NCBI GenBank assembly: GCA_000435615.1 | Contig: FR881937.1 | Location: 1 to 60,927 of the forward strand | From: Firmicutes bacterium CAG:238 | GTDB lineage: Bacteria; Bacillota; Clostridia; Peptostreptococcales; Anaerovoracaceae | DNA: 60,927 bases | Reading direction: 5' to 3' | Shown: positions 8,254-17,570 of the stretch, one piece after another | Position numbering within the stretch: the first letter of the stretch is position 1 | How the letters are laid out: the number at the start of each line of letters is the position of its first letter | The notes under the pieces: model-generated | Told to the model about the DNA's origin: nothing | What the model saw: the letters and a program-made list of their open reading frames with translations, nothing else | The model's database searches: none | Program-made: the position numbers and the translations under genes

Positions 8254-9222
8254 TTGGCAGCAAGGACTTTGAAGCGATTCATCTTCGCATGTATAACAAT
8301 ATTTTTTGTAATCGCATTTAACTTTTTTCTGTTCAGAGTAATGCCCGGCGATATCAGCACAATCATCGCAAAGGCAACGACATCGGATGCGGTAAAGGAA
8401 AGACTGCTTGCAGAGGCTGGCGTAGACCAGCCCCTGCTTACGCAGTTTTGGATTTATTTAAAGGATTTGCTTACCGGAGACTTCGGCGATTCCTTCTATA
8501 CCTATGACGGAAGTTCGAATGTATGGGAGATTATCGTGGGAAGAATCCCGAACACCGTAATTCTGCTGCTTTGTGCAGAGGTTGTTGCAATCGTACTCGG
8601 ACTTATCGTCGGTGTAGTATGCGCGCAGAAAAGAGGAACAAAACTGGATACAGGACTTCTTTCGGGGTCTTTGGTGCTTTATTCCATGCCGACATTCTGG
8701 TTTGCGATGCTCTTGATTTTCATTTTCTGCGTCGGAATCCAGATATTCCCGACAGGCGGAATCTCGACACCGGGAACGAATTACCACGGATTTATGCTGG
8801 TTCAGGATTATATCAAGCATATGATACTGCCGATGCTCTGCATGGGGCTTTTGATGGTAGGCTGCTATGCGGTAACGATGCGAAGCACCATGATCAACAT
8901 TCTGACAGAAGACTATATCAATACAGCCAGAGCAAAGGGCTTTTCGACGAAGTATATTTTGCTCCATCACGCGATTCCGAATGCGATGGTACCGATGGCT
9001 ACGATTATTGCACTTAACATTGCAGCGATTCTCGGCGGAGCGATTCAGCTTGAAACACTGTTCAGCTGGCAGGGACTGGGGCAGCTCATGTATGACGCTT
9101 TGAACAGGCGTGACTATCCGGTTCTGCAGGGGTGCTTTTTCGTTTCGACGATAGCGGTTGTGCTGGTTAACTTTATCATGGACGTGCTCTACGGATTTAT
9201 CGATCCGAGAGTAAAGAGTTAG
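8254..9222 (+). CDS. Peptide ABC transporter permease, DppB-type
   Basis: 322 residues, six predicted membrane spans, with an N-terminal extracellular domain between spans 1 and 2 that is typical for DppB/OppB. The EAA coupling loop that contacts the ATPases is visible near residues 220-240 (NTARAKGFSTKYI then HHAIPNAMVP). Translation starts at TTG 8254, behind an excellent AAAGGAGGGA site; no ATG suits the family N-terminus. Second gene of the transporter. Confidence 0.9.
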   Translation: MAARTLKRFIFACITIFFVIAFNFFLFRVMPGDISTIIAKATTSDAVKERLLAEAGVDQPLLTQFWIYLKDLLTGDFGDSFYTYDGSSNVWEIIVGRIPNTVILLLCAEVVAIVLGLIVGVVCAQKRGTKLDTGLLSGSLVLYSMPTFWFAMLLIFIFCVGIQIFPTGGISTPGTNYHGFMLVQDYIKHMILPMLCMGLLMVGCYAVTMRSTMINILTEDYINTARAKGFSTKYILLHHAIPNAMVPMATIIALNIAAILGGAIQLETLFSWQGLGQLMYDALNRRDYPVLQGCFFVSTIAVVLVNFIMDVLYGFIDPRVKS

Positions 9223-9233
9223 GAGGTTTGGTT

Positions 9234-10133
9234 ATGCGAAAACGATATGAATCGGAGCAGCTCAGACGAAATCTCCGAAAAGTAAAAACAAAAGAATTTC
9301 TAAGAGAAGTATGGTCGAATAAAATGGCGAGAGTCGGAGTCGTTATTATTGCTGTTTTTGCATTAATGGCAATCTTCGGACCGATTTTCATGCCTTTCAA
9401 AACAACCGACATAGCGATAACGAGAACCGCGGTTTTTAACCCGCCTTCGATGGAACATCTGCTGGGAACGGACAATCTGGGAAGAGATGTGCTTGCTTAC
9501 CTTGTAAACGGCTCGAGAAGTTCTCTGTTCGTCGGCCTTACGGCAACCCTCATATCGATGCTGCTGGGAACCGTAATCGGAATTTCCGCGGGTTATATCG
9601 GCGGATGGGTTGACAATCTTCTCATGCGTATTACAGACTTTTTCCTTGTACTGCCTTGGCTGCCGTTCTGTATGGTGCTCGCCTCGATTCTCGGCAACAG
9701 TATCTGGAACATCATTCTGGTAATCGGACTTACCGGATGGTGCGGAACCGCCAGAATCATCCGTGCACAGACACTTTCGGTAAAGGAACAGGCATATGTG
9801 GAAAGAACGAAGTCAATCGGAGCCGGCAAAGGATATATCATGATGAAGCATATCCTGCCGAATGTATTTCCGCTCGTGTTTGCTGAGGCAATTTTAATCG
9901 TATCTTCTTCGATATTGACGGAAACATCGCTTGCTTTTCTTGGCTTAGGCGACCCTACGAACCCAAGCTGGGGAACCATGCTTAACGACGCATACTGCAC
10001 CGGCGCCATGACGGTGGGTGCATGGTGGTACTTTATAACACCGGGCGTCTGCGTTATCCTTGTTGCACTTGGCTTCACGCTTATGGGATATGCATTCGAT
10101 GAAATACTCAATCCGAAGCTGAAAGAAAGATAG
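9234..10133 (+). CDS. Peptide ABC transporter permease, DppC-type
   Basis: 299 residues. The N-terminal cytoplasmic segment followed by one span and the HLLGTDNLGRDVLAYLVNGSR motif are diagnostic for DppC/OppC. Five further spans and the EAA loop (ERTKSIGAGKGYIMMKHILPN) follow. It pairs with the DppB-type permease to form the membrane pore. ATG 9234 is preferred over a TTG at 9228 because AGGAGG lies directly upstream at the proper distance. The gene begins 11 bases after dppB. Confidence 0.9.
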   Translation: MRKRYESEQLRRNLRKVKTKEFLREVWSNKMARVGVVIIAVFALMAIFGPIFMPFKTTDIAITRTAVFNPPSMEHLLGTDNLGRDVLAYLVNGSRSSLFVGLTATLISMLLGTVIGISAGYIGGWVDNLLMRITDFFLVLPWLPFCMVLASILGNSIWNIILVIGLTGWCGTARIIRAQTLSVKEQAYVERTKSIGAGKGYIMMKHILPNVFPLVFAEAILIVSSSILTETSLAFLGLGDPTNPSWGTMLNDAYCTGAMTVGAWWYFITPGVCVILVALGFTLMGYAFDEILNPKLKER

Positions 10134-10143
10134 GAGGCCCGGC

Positions 10144-11121
10144 ATGCGTTTATTAGAAGTAAAAGATTTAAAAACATATTTTACAACATCAAAGGGCAAA
10201 GCAAAAGCTGTGGACGGAGTCTCTTTTTCTTTGGATTACGGGCAGTGCCTGGGACTTGTCGGCGAATCAGGCTGCGGCAAGACAACGACAGCTCTGTCAA
10301 TCTGCCATCTGCTTCCGAAAGAGGGAAAGGTTGAAAGCGGACAGATTCTTATGGAGGGCATCGATTACGGCACGCTCTCCGAAGAAGAAATCATGAAACA
10401 CAGATGGGAAGATGTGTCGATTATCTTCCAGGGCGCGATGAATGCGTTCAACCCCGTAAAGAAGGTCGGCTGGCAGATTGCCGAAGCCTGCATTCTCCAT
10501 CAGGGAATGTCCAAAGAAGAGGCGTGGAAGAGAGCCGGAGATCTTTTTGAAATGGTTGGAATTGCTCGTGAGAGAGTCAGCCAGTATCCGCATGAGTTTT
10601 CAGGCGGCATGAAGCAGAGGGCGATGATTGCAATGGCGCTTGCGTGCAACCCGAAGCTCATCATAGGCGACGAACCGACTACCGCACTTGATGTAATGAT
10701 ACAGGCTCAGATTCTCGAGCTTTTGGAAAAACTCAGAAAAGAACTGAACATGGGAATGATTCTCATAACCCACGACCTTTCGATTCTGAGTGAAACCTGC
10801 GACAAAATTGCGGTCATGTACGCAGGCAAGATTGCAGAGATGGGGACAGTGGATGACATTTTCAACCATCCGATGCATCCGTACACCAAGAAACTGCTGG
10901 CGTGCTTCCCGAACATAAGCAGCGGAAGCAGAGTGATTCCGGAAGGGATTCCGGGTTATCCGCCGAGTCTGATTGACCCGCCTGAAGGGTGCAGATTCTG
11001 TCCGAGATGTTCGGAAAGCACCGGGATTTGTTCGCAAAAAGAACCGGAATACATACAGGCAGGGCCGGAGCATTTCGTTTCGTGCCATCTGTGCGGGGAA
11101 GGCGGTGAGTATCATGGCTGA
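10144..11121 (+). CDS. Peptide ABC transporter ATPase, DppD-type
   Basis: 325 residues. Walker A GESGCGKTT (about residue 40), ABC signature FSGGMKQR, Walker B LIIGDEPT and the H-loop ITHDLS are all intact, so it should hydrolyse ATP. The C-terminal oligopeptide/HPY domain contains the family Cys cluster (CRFCPRC, then Cys about residues 300 and 317) that binds an iron-sulfur cluster in some members. It overlaps the next ATPase by 8 bases (ATGGCTGA), which couples their translation in a one-to-one ratio. Confidence 0.9.
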   Translation: MRLLEVKDLKTYFTTSKGKAKAVDGVSFSLDYGQCLGLVGESGCGKTTTALSICHLLPKEGKVESGQILMEGIDYGTLSEEEIMKHRWEDVSIIFQGAMNAFNPVKKVGWQIAEACILHQGMSKEEAWKRAGDLFEMVGIARERVSQYPHEFSGGMKQRAMIAMALACNPKLIIGDEPTTALDVMIQAQILELLEKLRKELNMGMILITHDLSILSETCDKIAVMYAGKIAEMGTVDDIFNHPMHPYTKKLLACFPNISSGSRVIPEGIPGYPPSLIDPPEGCRFCPRCSESTGICSQKEPEYIQAGPEHFVSCHLCGEGGEYHG

Positions 11122-12106
11122 GAAAATGCTTGAAGTAAGAGACTTAAAGGTATATTTTGAGGTAAAAAAGAGCCTTGCATCGTCACTCTTTGGGAAGCCG
11201 CAGGTTTTGAAGGCGGTTGACGGCGTGAGCTTCGATATAAACAGAGGCGAAATTCTGTCCCTGGTAGGAGAATCGGGTTCCGGAAAAACGACAACCGGCA
11301 AGGCCATTCTGCAGCTTGCACCGGTAACCGAAGGAAGCATTCGCTTTCACGGTGAGGAAATTGTCGGTAGGAAAGACCTTTCGGAGTTTCGGAAAAACGC
11401 GCAGATGATCTATCAGGACCCATATCAGTCCCTCAATCCGAGACAGTACATATCCGACATCGTCGGGGAAGCACTGGATGTAAACGGACTGGTTTCGACG
11501 CAGGAAGAACGTGAGTCCAAGATTAAGGAAGCGCTTGAAGATGCCGGACTGTCGCCTGCAGATGACTATATGTACAGAAGACCGTTTGAACTTTCCGGAG
11601 GTCAGCGGCAGAGAGCGGCAATCGCCGGCTCGCTGATAATGAAGCCGGAATTCGTGGTTGCGGACGAGCCGGTGTCGATGCTGGATGCAAGTATCCGAAC
11701 CGGAATCATCCGTTTGATGCTCAAAGAGAGGGACGAAAAAGGCGTTGCATATTTGTTCATAACCCACGACCTTTCCCTTGCGTGGCTCATTTCGGACAAA
11801 ATCGCGATCATGTATCTGGGTAAAATCATGGAAATCGGCACAGCGGATGAAATCGTAAACAATCCGAAGCACCCATACAGCAAAGCGCTTTTGGGAATCA
11901 TGCCGGTGCCGGGAAAAGTTCTGACCGAAAAACGAAAAATTCTTGAAGGCGAAACGCCGAATGCAGGCGTTGAAATCAAAGGCTGCAAATTCTGCGGAAG
12001 ATGTCCGGAAGTAATGCCGAAATGCCACGAGATTGAGCCGGAAAACATTGAAATCTCACCGGGACATTTCGTGATGTGCCATAAATATTCGGACAAACAA
12101 GAATAA
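11114..12106 (+). CDS. Peptide ABC transporter ATPase, DppF-type
   Basis: 330 residues with Walker A GESGSGKTT, signature LSGGQRQR, Walker B FVVADEPV and an H-loop FITHDLS. The C-terminus carries the family Cys motif (GCKFCGRCP, then two further Cys). It forms the heterodimeric motor with the DppD-type ATPase. The start at 11114 overlaps the preceding stop; a longer in-frame reading from 10973 would run through dppD coding and has no ribosome site. Confidence 0.9.
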   Translation: MAEKMLEVRDLKVYFEVKKSLASSLFGKPQVLKAVDGVSFDINRGEILSLVGESGSGKTTTGKAILQLAPVTEGSIRFHGEEIVGRKDLSEFRKNAQMIYQDPYQSLNPRQYISDIVGEALDVNGLVSTQEERESKIKEALEDAGLSPADDYMYRRPFELSGGQRQRAAIAGSLIMKPEFVVADEPVSMLDASIRTGIIRLMLKERDEKGVAYLFITHDLSLAWLISDKIAIMYLGKIMEIGTADEIVNNPKHPYSKALLGIMPVPGKVLTEKRKILEGETPNAGVEIKGCKFCGRCPEVMPKCHEIEPENIEISPGHFVMCHKYSDKQE

Positions 12107-12125
12107 AAGCAAAAGGAGAGCGGTC

Positions 12126-13370
12126 ATGAAAATACTGGATGATTTAAACACATTGATTTCCTATCCGAGCCGCAGCGAAGACGGTGAGTGCTGCAAGGAA
12201 GCACTGGGCTGTGTGCTTGGTCTTGCAAAAAGTTTCGGACTTGAGATCAAATGCGGCAGACACGGTGATGTCGGAATTGTTGAACTCGGGGAAGGAGAAA
12301 AAACGGTGGGGATTCTTGTCCATGTCGATGTCGTTTCCGAGGGAAACCTTTCCCTTTGGAAGCACGACCCGTTTAAACTTACTGAAGAAGACGGGATGCT
12401 TTACGGCCGGGGAATTATAGATGACAAAGGACCCGTAATCGCATGTCTTTACGCATTGAAGGAAATCAAAGAACAAAACATTCCACTGAAAAAACGGATT
12501 CGAATGATTATCGGCACTTCGGAAGAAATAGAGTGGACAGATATGGTGCACTACAAAGAGGAATTCAGCATTCCGGATTACGGGTTTACTCCTGATGGGA
12601 ACTTCCCTATTTATAATAGAGAAAACGGATTCATGGACATTGAACTGAGATTCCGGGAACAATTTACGGGAGATGTGCATTCTTTCAAGGGGGGAACGGT
12701 TACCAATTCGGTGCCTTCCTATGCCGAGTACAAGCTGGGAGAAAAGACAGTCGCGTTCAACGGGAAAGGGGCGCACAGTTCAGCTCCGGAACTCGGAGTC
12801 AATGCCATTAACCTGCTTTGCAAGGATGCGGAAAAATACGGATTCCGTTTTGCGAAGCTGATAAACAAATTTTTCCCGGATGGAAAGTTTGCATCCAATT
12901 TTACATTTGTAAGACGGGACGGAGAGCCCAATAAAAAAGAAGATTTAACGATTGTTCCTACTGTACTGAAACAGGAAGGCGATGTAATTACCGTGAATCT
13001 TAATGCAAGACAGGCATACGAAATTCCCGGAGACAACATCGTAGCCGCCTTGCGGGAAAAACAGGAAGAATACGGATATGAGGTCTTCCCGCAGGAAGTT
13101 AACGAAGCGGTGTATGTAGACGAAAATCAGCCGTGGCTGAAACGGATGCAGAAAGTAACCGCAGACTACGGCATGAGTGAGGAGTGCCTGCTTGCAAGCG
13201 GCTCGAGCTACGCAAAGTGCATGCCGGATGTGGTAAGCTGGGGGCCGGTTTTTCCGGGCGAGCCGGATTGTGCACATATGGAAAACGAGAGACAGAGCGT
13301 AGAGAGTTTCTTGAAAACGGTGGAAATATACAGAGATTACCTTATTGAGGAAGGAAGAAGTTCCGACTGA
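12126..13370 (+). CDS. M20-family dipeptidase, PepV/Sapep-like
   Basis: 414 residues. Metal site residues of family M20 are in order: VHVDVV (His-x-Asp), YGRGIIDDKGP (bridging Asp), TSEEIEW (catalytic Glu pair) and a final His in CAHMENER. The inserted lid domain between residues about 180 and 320 and the DGNFPIYNRENG motif are typical for PepV/Sapep dipeptidases with two Zn2+ or Mn2+ ions. It would hydrolyse dipeptides brought in by the upstream ABC transporter; it begins 19 bases after the last transporter gene with an AAAGGAGAG site. Confidence 0.88.
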   Translation: MKILDDLNTLISYPSRSEDGECCKEALGCVLGLAKSFGLEIKCGRHGDVGIVELGEGEKTVGILVHVDVVSEGNLSLWKHDPFKLTEEDGMLYGRGIIDDKGPVIACLYALKEIKEQNIPLKKRIRMIIGTSEEIEWTDMVHYKEEFSIPDYGFTPDGNFPIYNRENGFMDIELRFREQFTGDVHSFKGGTVTNSVPSYAEYKLGEKTVAFNGKGAHSSAPELGVNAINLLCKDAEKYGFRFAKLINKFFPDGKFASNFTFVRRDGEPNKKEDLTIVPTVLKQEGDVITVNLNARQAYEIPGDNIVAALREKQEEYGYEVFPQEVNEAVYVDENQPWLKRMQKVTADYGMSEECLLASGSSYAKCMPDVVSWGPVFPGEPDCAHMENERQSVESFLKTVEIYRDYLIEEGRSSD

Positions 13371-13393
13371 AGTAAGAGCGGAGGAAACGGAAG

Positions 13394-14563
13394 ATGAAAA
13401 AAGATGCGGTTCAGCTTACGAAAGAGATGGTGAAAATTAAAAGCTATTCTTTCATGGAGAATCAAGAGGAAGAAATATCAAAATATATTTTGGATTTTTT
13501 CACGGAAAACGGAATAACATCGTACCGGACGGAAATCGTGCCGGGCAGATACAACACCTTTGCAATCCTGAAGGGAGAGGACTCGGAGAACAATCCGTCA
13601 CTTCTTCTCACGGGGCACATGGATACCGTTCCCGCATACGATTTCAAGGAGGCATTTACGGCACGGGAGGATGCGGATTATCTTTACGGGCGCGGAAGCT
13701 GCGACATGAAAGGCGCGCTCGCAGCGATGATGTGCGCCATGGTAAATATAAAGGAAAGCGGAACGAAGCTGAAAGGAGACTTGATTTTCTGCGGAGTTGC
13801 CGATGAAGAAGAAGCGGGAATCGGAACAGAGAGCTTGATTAAGACCGGGCCGGAAGCGACCTATGCGGTCATCGGGGAGCCTACCAAACTTGAAATCGCA
13901 TTGGGGCACAAAGGTCTCGAATGGATCGAGATATCCTTTAAAGGAAAGAAGGTTCACGGAGGCGCACAGAAGGACGGTGTGAATGCGATTATGATGGCAG
14001 GCAGATTTCTTCATAAACTGGAGACGGAATATCTGCCGAAGCTTGAAAAGCGGACGCATCCGGTTCTGGGAACCGCGACGCTGAATATCGGTACTATCAC
14101 AGGAGGTGACCAGCCGAGCACGGTTGCGGACAAGTGCAGCATAAGACTTGACAGAAGATGTCTTACGGATGAGACCATCGCACAGGTATATGAAGAACTT
14201 CAGGCGATTTGTGACGAACTACATGAAGAGGACCCGAAATTCGAGGCGGAAATCCGGGATGTGTTCAACGGCGAGACCATGCCGCATATTCCTTTCTGCA
14301 CAGACGGAAACTCGCCGCTTGTCAAGGCCGCAGAAAATGCGCTCGGCAGGGAAGGCATGACACCTGTGCTGACATGTTTTCCGGCATGGAGCGATGCGGG
14401 ATTCATGAATGCGCTTACAAAAAGCGAATGCATCGTGCTTGGACCGGGAGACCTATCCGTAGCACATTCGATACACGAAAAAATCAGCAAAAGGCAGCTT
14501 TTGAGTGCGGTTTCGGTATATGAAGAAATGGCAAGAGAAATCTGCAAAACGGTATGGACATAA
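13394..14563 (+). CDS. M20-family metallopeptidase, ArgE/DapE/CPG2-like
   Basis: 389 residues. The metal ligands appear as TGHMDTVP, YGRGSCDMKGA, DEEEAGIGTE, GEPTKLEIALGHKG and a terminal His in SVAHSIHEKIS, so a di-zinc hydrolase is expected. Family members remove acyl groups from N-acyl amino acids or cleave small peptides; the exact substrate (acetylornithine, succinyl-DAP, dipeptide) cannot be fixed, but the position behind a peptide importer and a dipeptidase favours a peptidase role. It is the last gene of the long operon and is followed by a terminator. Confidence 0.85.
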   Translation: MKKDAVQLTKEMVKIKSYSFMENQEEEISKYILDFFTENGITSYRTEIVPGRYNTFAILKGEDSENNPSLLLTGHMDTVPAYDFKEAFTAREDADYLYGRGSCDMKGALAAMMCAMVNIKESGTKLKGDLIFCGVADEEEAGIGTESLIKTGPEATYAVIGEPTKLEIALGHKGLEWIEISFKGKKVHGGAQKDGVNAIMMAGRFLHKLETEYLPKLEKRTHPVLGTATLNIGTITGGDQPSTVADKCSIRLDRRCLTDETIAQVYEELQAICDELHEEDPKFEAEIRDVFNGETMPHIPFCTDGNSPLVKAAENALGREGMTPVLTCFPAWSDAGFMNALTKSECIVLGPGDLSVAHSIHEKISKRQLLSAVSVYEEMAREICKTVWT

Positions 14564-14575
14564 TGTGAAAACAGG

Positions 14576-14613
14576 CTCCGCAAGGCTGAAAACATGGCTT
14601 TGCGGAGTTTTTT
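14576..14613 (+). terminator. Intrinsic terminator of the peptide-use operon
   Basis: An 11-base-pair stem (CTCCGCAAGGC with GCTTTGCGGAG, one G-T pair) and six T residues, starting 12 bases after the M20 stop. Confidence 0.9.
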
Positions 14614-14669
14614 CGACTTTTTTCGTGCTAAGAAATAATATTTTTAGTGATTTTTGTTTTTTGTTGTAG

Positions 14670-14675
14670 TATAAT
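14670..14675 (+). promoter_or_regulatory. Predicted -10 box of the rnf operon
   Basis: A perfect TATAAT lies 48 bases before the rnfC start in a very AT-rich stretch. No good -35 box is found at 16-18 bases, so the promoter may be extended or need an activator. Confidence 0.45.
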
Positions 14676-14723
14676 ATATTGCGTATGATTTTATATAAAA
14701 TTTAGAAAGGAAGGTCTCACACA

Positions 14724-16034
14724 ATGAGTCAAAAACATTTACAAAGCATTCATGTGAGTCATTATAAGCACACTGCTGGATGTGCGACAGAGATAATGCC
14801 TACACCGGATGTTGTAAAGATTTCTATGTCTCAGCATATCGGAGCACCTTGTAAACCGCTGGTTGCAAAGGGCGACTATGTTAAAGTCGGCCAAAAGATC
14901 GGTGATACAGACGCTTTCGTAAGTGCACCTATCCACTCCGGTGTATCCGGCACGGTTACAGCCATTGAGGAGCAGAGAAATGCAGCAGGTGGATTTGAAA
15001 CGCTTGTTGTCATTGAAACAGACAAGAAACAAGAATTATCAGAGGAAGTTAAAGTTCCTGCAGAACCTAAGGATTTAGCCGAATTTGTAAAAGCGGTAAG
15101 AGAATCCGGACTGGTTGGTCTCGGAGGAGCTTCATTCCCGACACACATCAAATTTAACCCTAAGAATATAGATGATGTTCACGCTCTCATCGTAAACGCT
15201 GCAGAATGTGAACCGTTCATCACATCCGACCACAGATTAATGCTGGAAACACCGGATGCACTTCTTGACGGCTGCTTACTTATCATGAAGTATGTAGGAC
15301 TTGACAAAGGCTACATCGCAATTGAAGAAAACAAGCCGGATGCAATCGAGCTTCTTGACAAACGCATCAAAGAGCGCGGAATCACAAACATCGAAACATT
15401 CAAGCTTCAGGCAAGATACCCGAAGGGTGCTGAACGTGTACTGGTATATGAAATCACAGGCAAGACGATGGATGCAGGTGTTCTTCCTGCAGACATGGGC
15501 GTCATTCTTGACAACGTAACCACAGTTGCATTCGTTGGTCAGTACTTCAAGACAGGACGTCCTCTTACGACTAAGAGAGTAACTGTTGACGGCGATGCTG
15601 TTGCTCAGCCGAAGAACGTGATTGCACCAATCGGAACTTCCGTTCATGATGTAATCGAATTCTGCGGCGGCTATAAAGCTGAGCCTAAGAAGATTTTGAT
15701 GGGCGGACCTATGATGGGAAGAGCTATTTACTCCGACGCTATGCCGCTGGTAAAGAACAACAACGCAATCTTAGCGTTCTCCGGTCCGCAGAGCATTGTA
15801 AAAGAAGAAACAGCCTGCATCAACTGCGGAAGATGCCACCAGGCATGTCCGTTCAAGCTCATTCCGACAGCTTTGGCTAAGGCTTACGAAATGAGAGATG
15901 CACAGGCACTCAAAGACTTAAGGGTAATGCAGTGCATGAACTGCGGTTCCTGCTCCTACATCTGCCCTGCACACAGACCTTTGGGATTCATCAATACTTT
16001 AGGTAAAACAGTACTGAAGGAGGCGGGAATCTAA
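14724..16034 (+). CDS. rnfC: Rnf complex subunit C (electron entry/NADH side, FMN and 4Fe-4S)
   Basis: 436 residues, the normal length for clostridial RnfC. The N-terminal biotinyl-lipoyl-like barrel (about 10-100), the Rossmann/NADH and FMN domain with LVGLGGASFPTHIK, the SLBB region and two ferredoxin-type motifs near the end (CINCGRCHQACP and CMNCGSCSYICP) are visible. RnfC is the cytoplasmic module that reduces NAD+ with electrons from reduced ferredoxin passing through the complex. First gene of the operon, order C-D-G-E-A-B, as usual in Clostridia; it overlaps rnfD by one base. Confidence 0.96.
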   Translation: MSQKHLQSIHVSHYKHTAGCATEIMPTPDVVKISMSQHIGAPCKPLVAKGDYVKVGQKIGDTDAFVSAPIHSGVSGTVTAIEEQRNAAGGFETLVVIETDKKQELSEEVKVPAEPKDLAEFVKAVRESGLVGLGGASFPTHIKFNPKNIDDVHALIVNAAECEPFITSDHRLMLETPDALLDGCLLIMKYVGLDKGYIAIEENKPDAIELLDKRIKERGITNIETFKLQARYPKGAERVLVYEITGKTMDAGVLPADMGVILDNVTTVAFVGQYFKTGRPLTTKRVTVDGDAVAQPKNVIAPIGTSVHDVIEFCGGYKAEPKKILMGGPMMGRAIYSDAMPLVKNNNAILAFSGPQSIVKEETACINCGRCHQACPFKLIPTALAKAYEMRDAQALKDLRVMQCMNCGSCSYICPAHRPLGFINTLGKTVLKEAGI

Positions 16035-17011
16035 TGGACAAGAAATATTATGACAATTTAATTGTATCCGCGTCTCCGCATCTCGTGACCGCAATGGATA
16101 CACAGAAGACGATGCTGATGGTTCTCATCGCACTCGTTCCTTCATTACTTGTTAGTACATATGTTTTCGGATTCAGAGTACTGATTCTGACTGCTGTATG
16201 TATCGCAGCTTCCATGTTCTTCGAATGGGCTTGGAACAAACTTATGAAGAGAAAGCAGACGGTATGCGACCTCAGTGCTGCACTTACAGGAACATTGATT
16301 GCATTCAATCTTCCTTCCGGACTTCCTTACTGGATTGCAATTGTTGGCTGCTTCGTAGCTATCATCGTAGTTAAACAGTTATTCGGAGGTATCGGCAAGA
16401 ACCTCGTTAACCCTGCAATCACAGCAAGAATCGTTCTGTTCATTTCCTTCGCAACGGAAATGACGACGTGGCCGCTTCCAAGAATGAACCAGACTGCAGA
16501 TGTCCTTACAGGCCCTACTCCGCTCGGAGTAATTCATGAAGGCGGACAGCTTCCTACAAACATGGAAATGTTCCTCGGATATATCGGCGGTTCCATGGGT
16601 GAAGTAAGTGCAATCGCACTTATCATCGGCGGACTTTTCCTTGTATGGAAAAAGATTATCAGCCCAATCATCCCTTGCTGCTTCATCGGTACGGTATTCG
16701 TATTCGCACTCATCTATTACAGTGCAACAGGAAACGGAGACGCTCTCCAGATGGCAGTCTTCCATATCCTTGCCGGCGGCGTAATGCTTGGTGCGATTTT
16801 CATGGCTACAGACTATGTAACTTCTCCGTTATTACCTGCAGGAAAAGTTGTATTCGGTATCGGATGCGGCGTTATCACAATGCTTATCAGACTGTTCGGT
16901 CAGTATCCGGAAGGCGTATCTTTCTCCATCCTGATTATGAACTGCCTGACACCGCTCATCGACAGCTTCTTCCAGAAGAGAATGTATGGAGGTGCTAAGA
17001 ATGAAAAGTAA
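16034..17011 (+). CDS. rnfD: Rnf complex subunit D (membrane, covalent FMN)
   Basis: 325 residues with nine to ten membrane spans of the NqrB/RnfD family. T162 in DVLTGPTPLG is the expected site of the phosphoester-linked FMN; the motif has TGPT where many relatives have SGAT, but the acceptor Thr is present. RnfD helps to couple electron flow to Na+ or H+ translocation. ATG overlaps the rnfC stop (TAATG). A modifying enzyme, ApbE, is encoded at 32376. Confidence 0.95.
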   Translation: MDKKYYDNLIVSASPHLVTAMDTQKTMLMVLIALVPSLLVSTYVFGFRVLILTAVCIAASMFFEWAWNKLMKRKQTVCDLSAALTGTLIAFNLPSGLPYWIAIVGCFVAIIVVKQLFGGIGKNLVNPAITARIVLFISFATEMTTWPLPRMNQTADVLTGPTPLGVIHEGGQLPTNMEMFLGYIGGSMGEVSAIALIIGGLFLVWKKIISPIIPCCFIGTVFVFALIYYSATGNGDALQMAVFHILAGGVMLGAIFMATDYVTSPLLPAGKVVFGIGCGVITMLIRLFGQYPEGVSFSILIMNCLTPLIDSFFQKRMYGGAKNEK

Positions 17012-17570
17012 TACATTTAAAGAATATATTCAGCCAAGCGTTGTTCTCGTAGCAATCTGTCTTGTAATCACATTTGCGCTTGCATATGTAAACTCGATTA
17101 CATCACCGATTATCGCTGAGAACACACGGAAAGCGGCTGAAGAAACAAGAAAAGTTCTTCTTCCTGCTGCTCAGTCATTCGAAGAATACACAGGCGACTT
17201 GGTTGAAGTTGAAAAAGATAAAATATATGTAGAAGACTGCTATATCGCAAATGACGGCGGAATGGTTGTTACCGTTAAATCCGCATCCTTTGGCGGCCTG
17301 CTTACTGAGATGGTTGGTATTGACGCAAACGGTGCCATCACCGGCGTTAAGGTAACCGCACATGCGGACACGAAGGGTCTTGGTACGAAAGCGCACGAAG
17401 GCAAATACGTTACACAGTATGAAGGCCTTGACACACTTGCATTTGCTGACAATGTAAAAGGCGACCCTGCTATAGAGCATGTCAGCGGTGCGACAATCTC
17501 CACAAACGGTGTTTACCAGGGAGTATGCGCTGCATTAAAGCAGTTTGAAGCAGTAGGAGGTGCTAACTAA
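17001..17570 (+). CDS. rnfG: Rnf complex subunit G (extracytoplasmic covalent FMN subunit)
   Basis: 189 residues: one N-terminal membrane anchor (about 11-33) and an outside FMN-binding domain ending in EHVSGATISTNGV. T165 of the SGAT motif is the ApbE-dependent flavinylation site. ATG 17001 is preceded by GGAGGTGC; an in-frame ATG at 16986 lies within that ribosome site region and inside rnfD. RnfG passes electrons on the outer side of the membrane. Overlaps rnfD by 11 bases and rnfE by one. Confidence 0.95.
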   Translation: MKSNTFKEYIQPSVVLVAICLVITFALAYVNSITSPIIAENTRKAAEETRKVLLPAAQSFEEYTGDLVEVEKDKIYVEDCYIANDGGMVVTVKSASFGGLLTEMVGIDANGAITGVKVTAHADTKGLGTKAHEGKYVTQYEGLDTLAFADNVKGDPAIEHVSGATISTNGVYQGVCAALKQFEAVGGAN

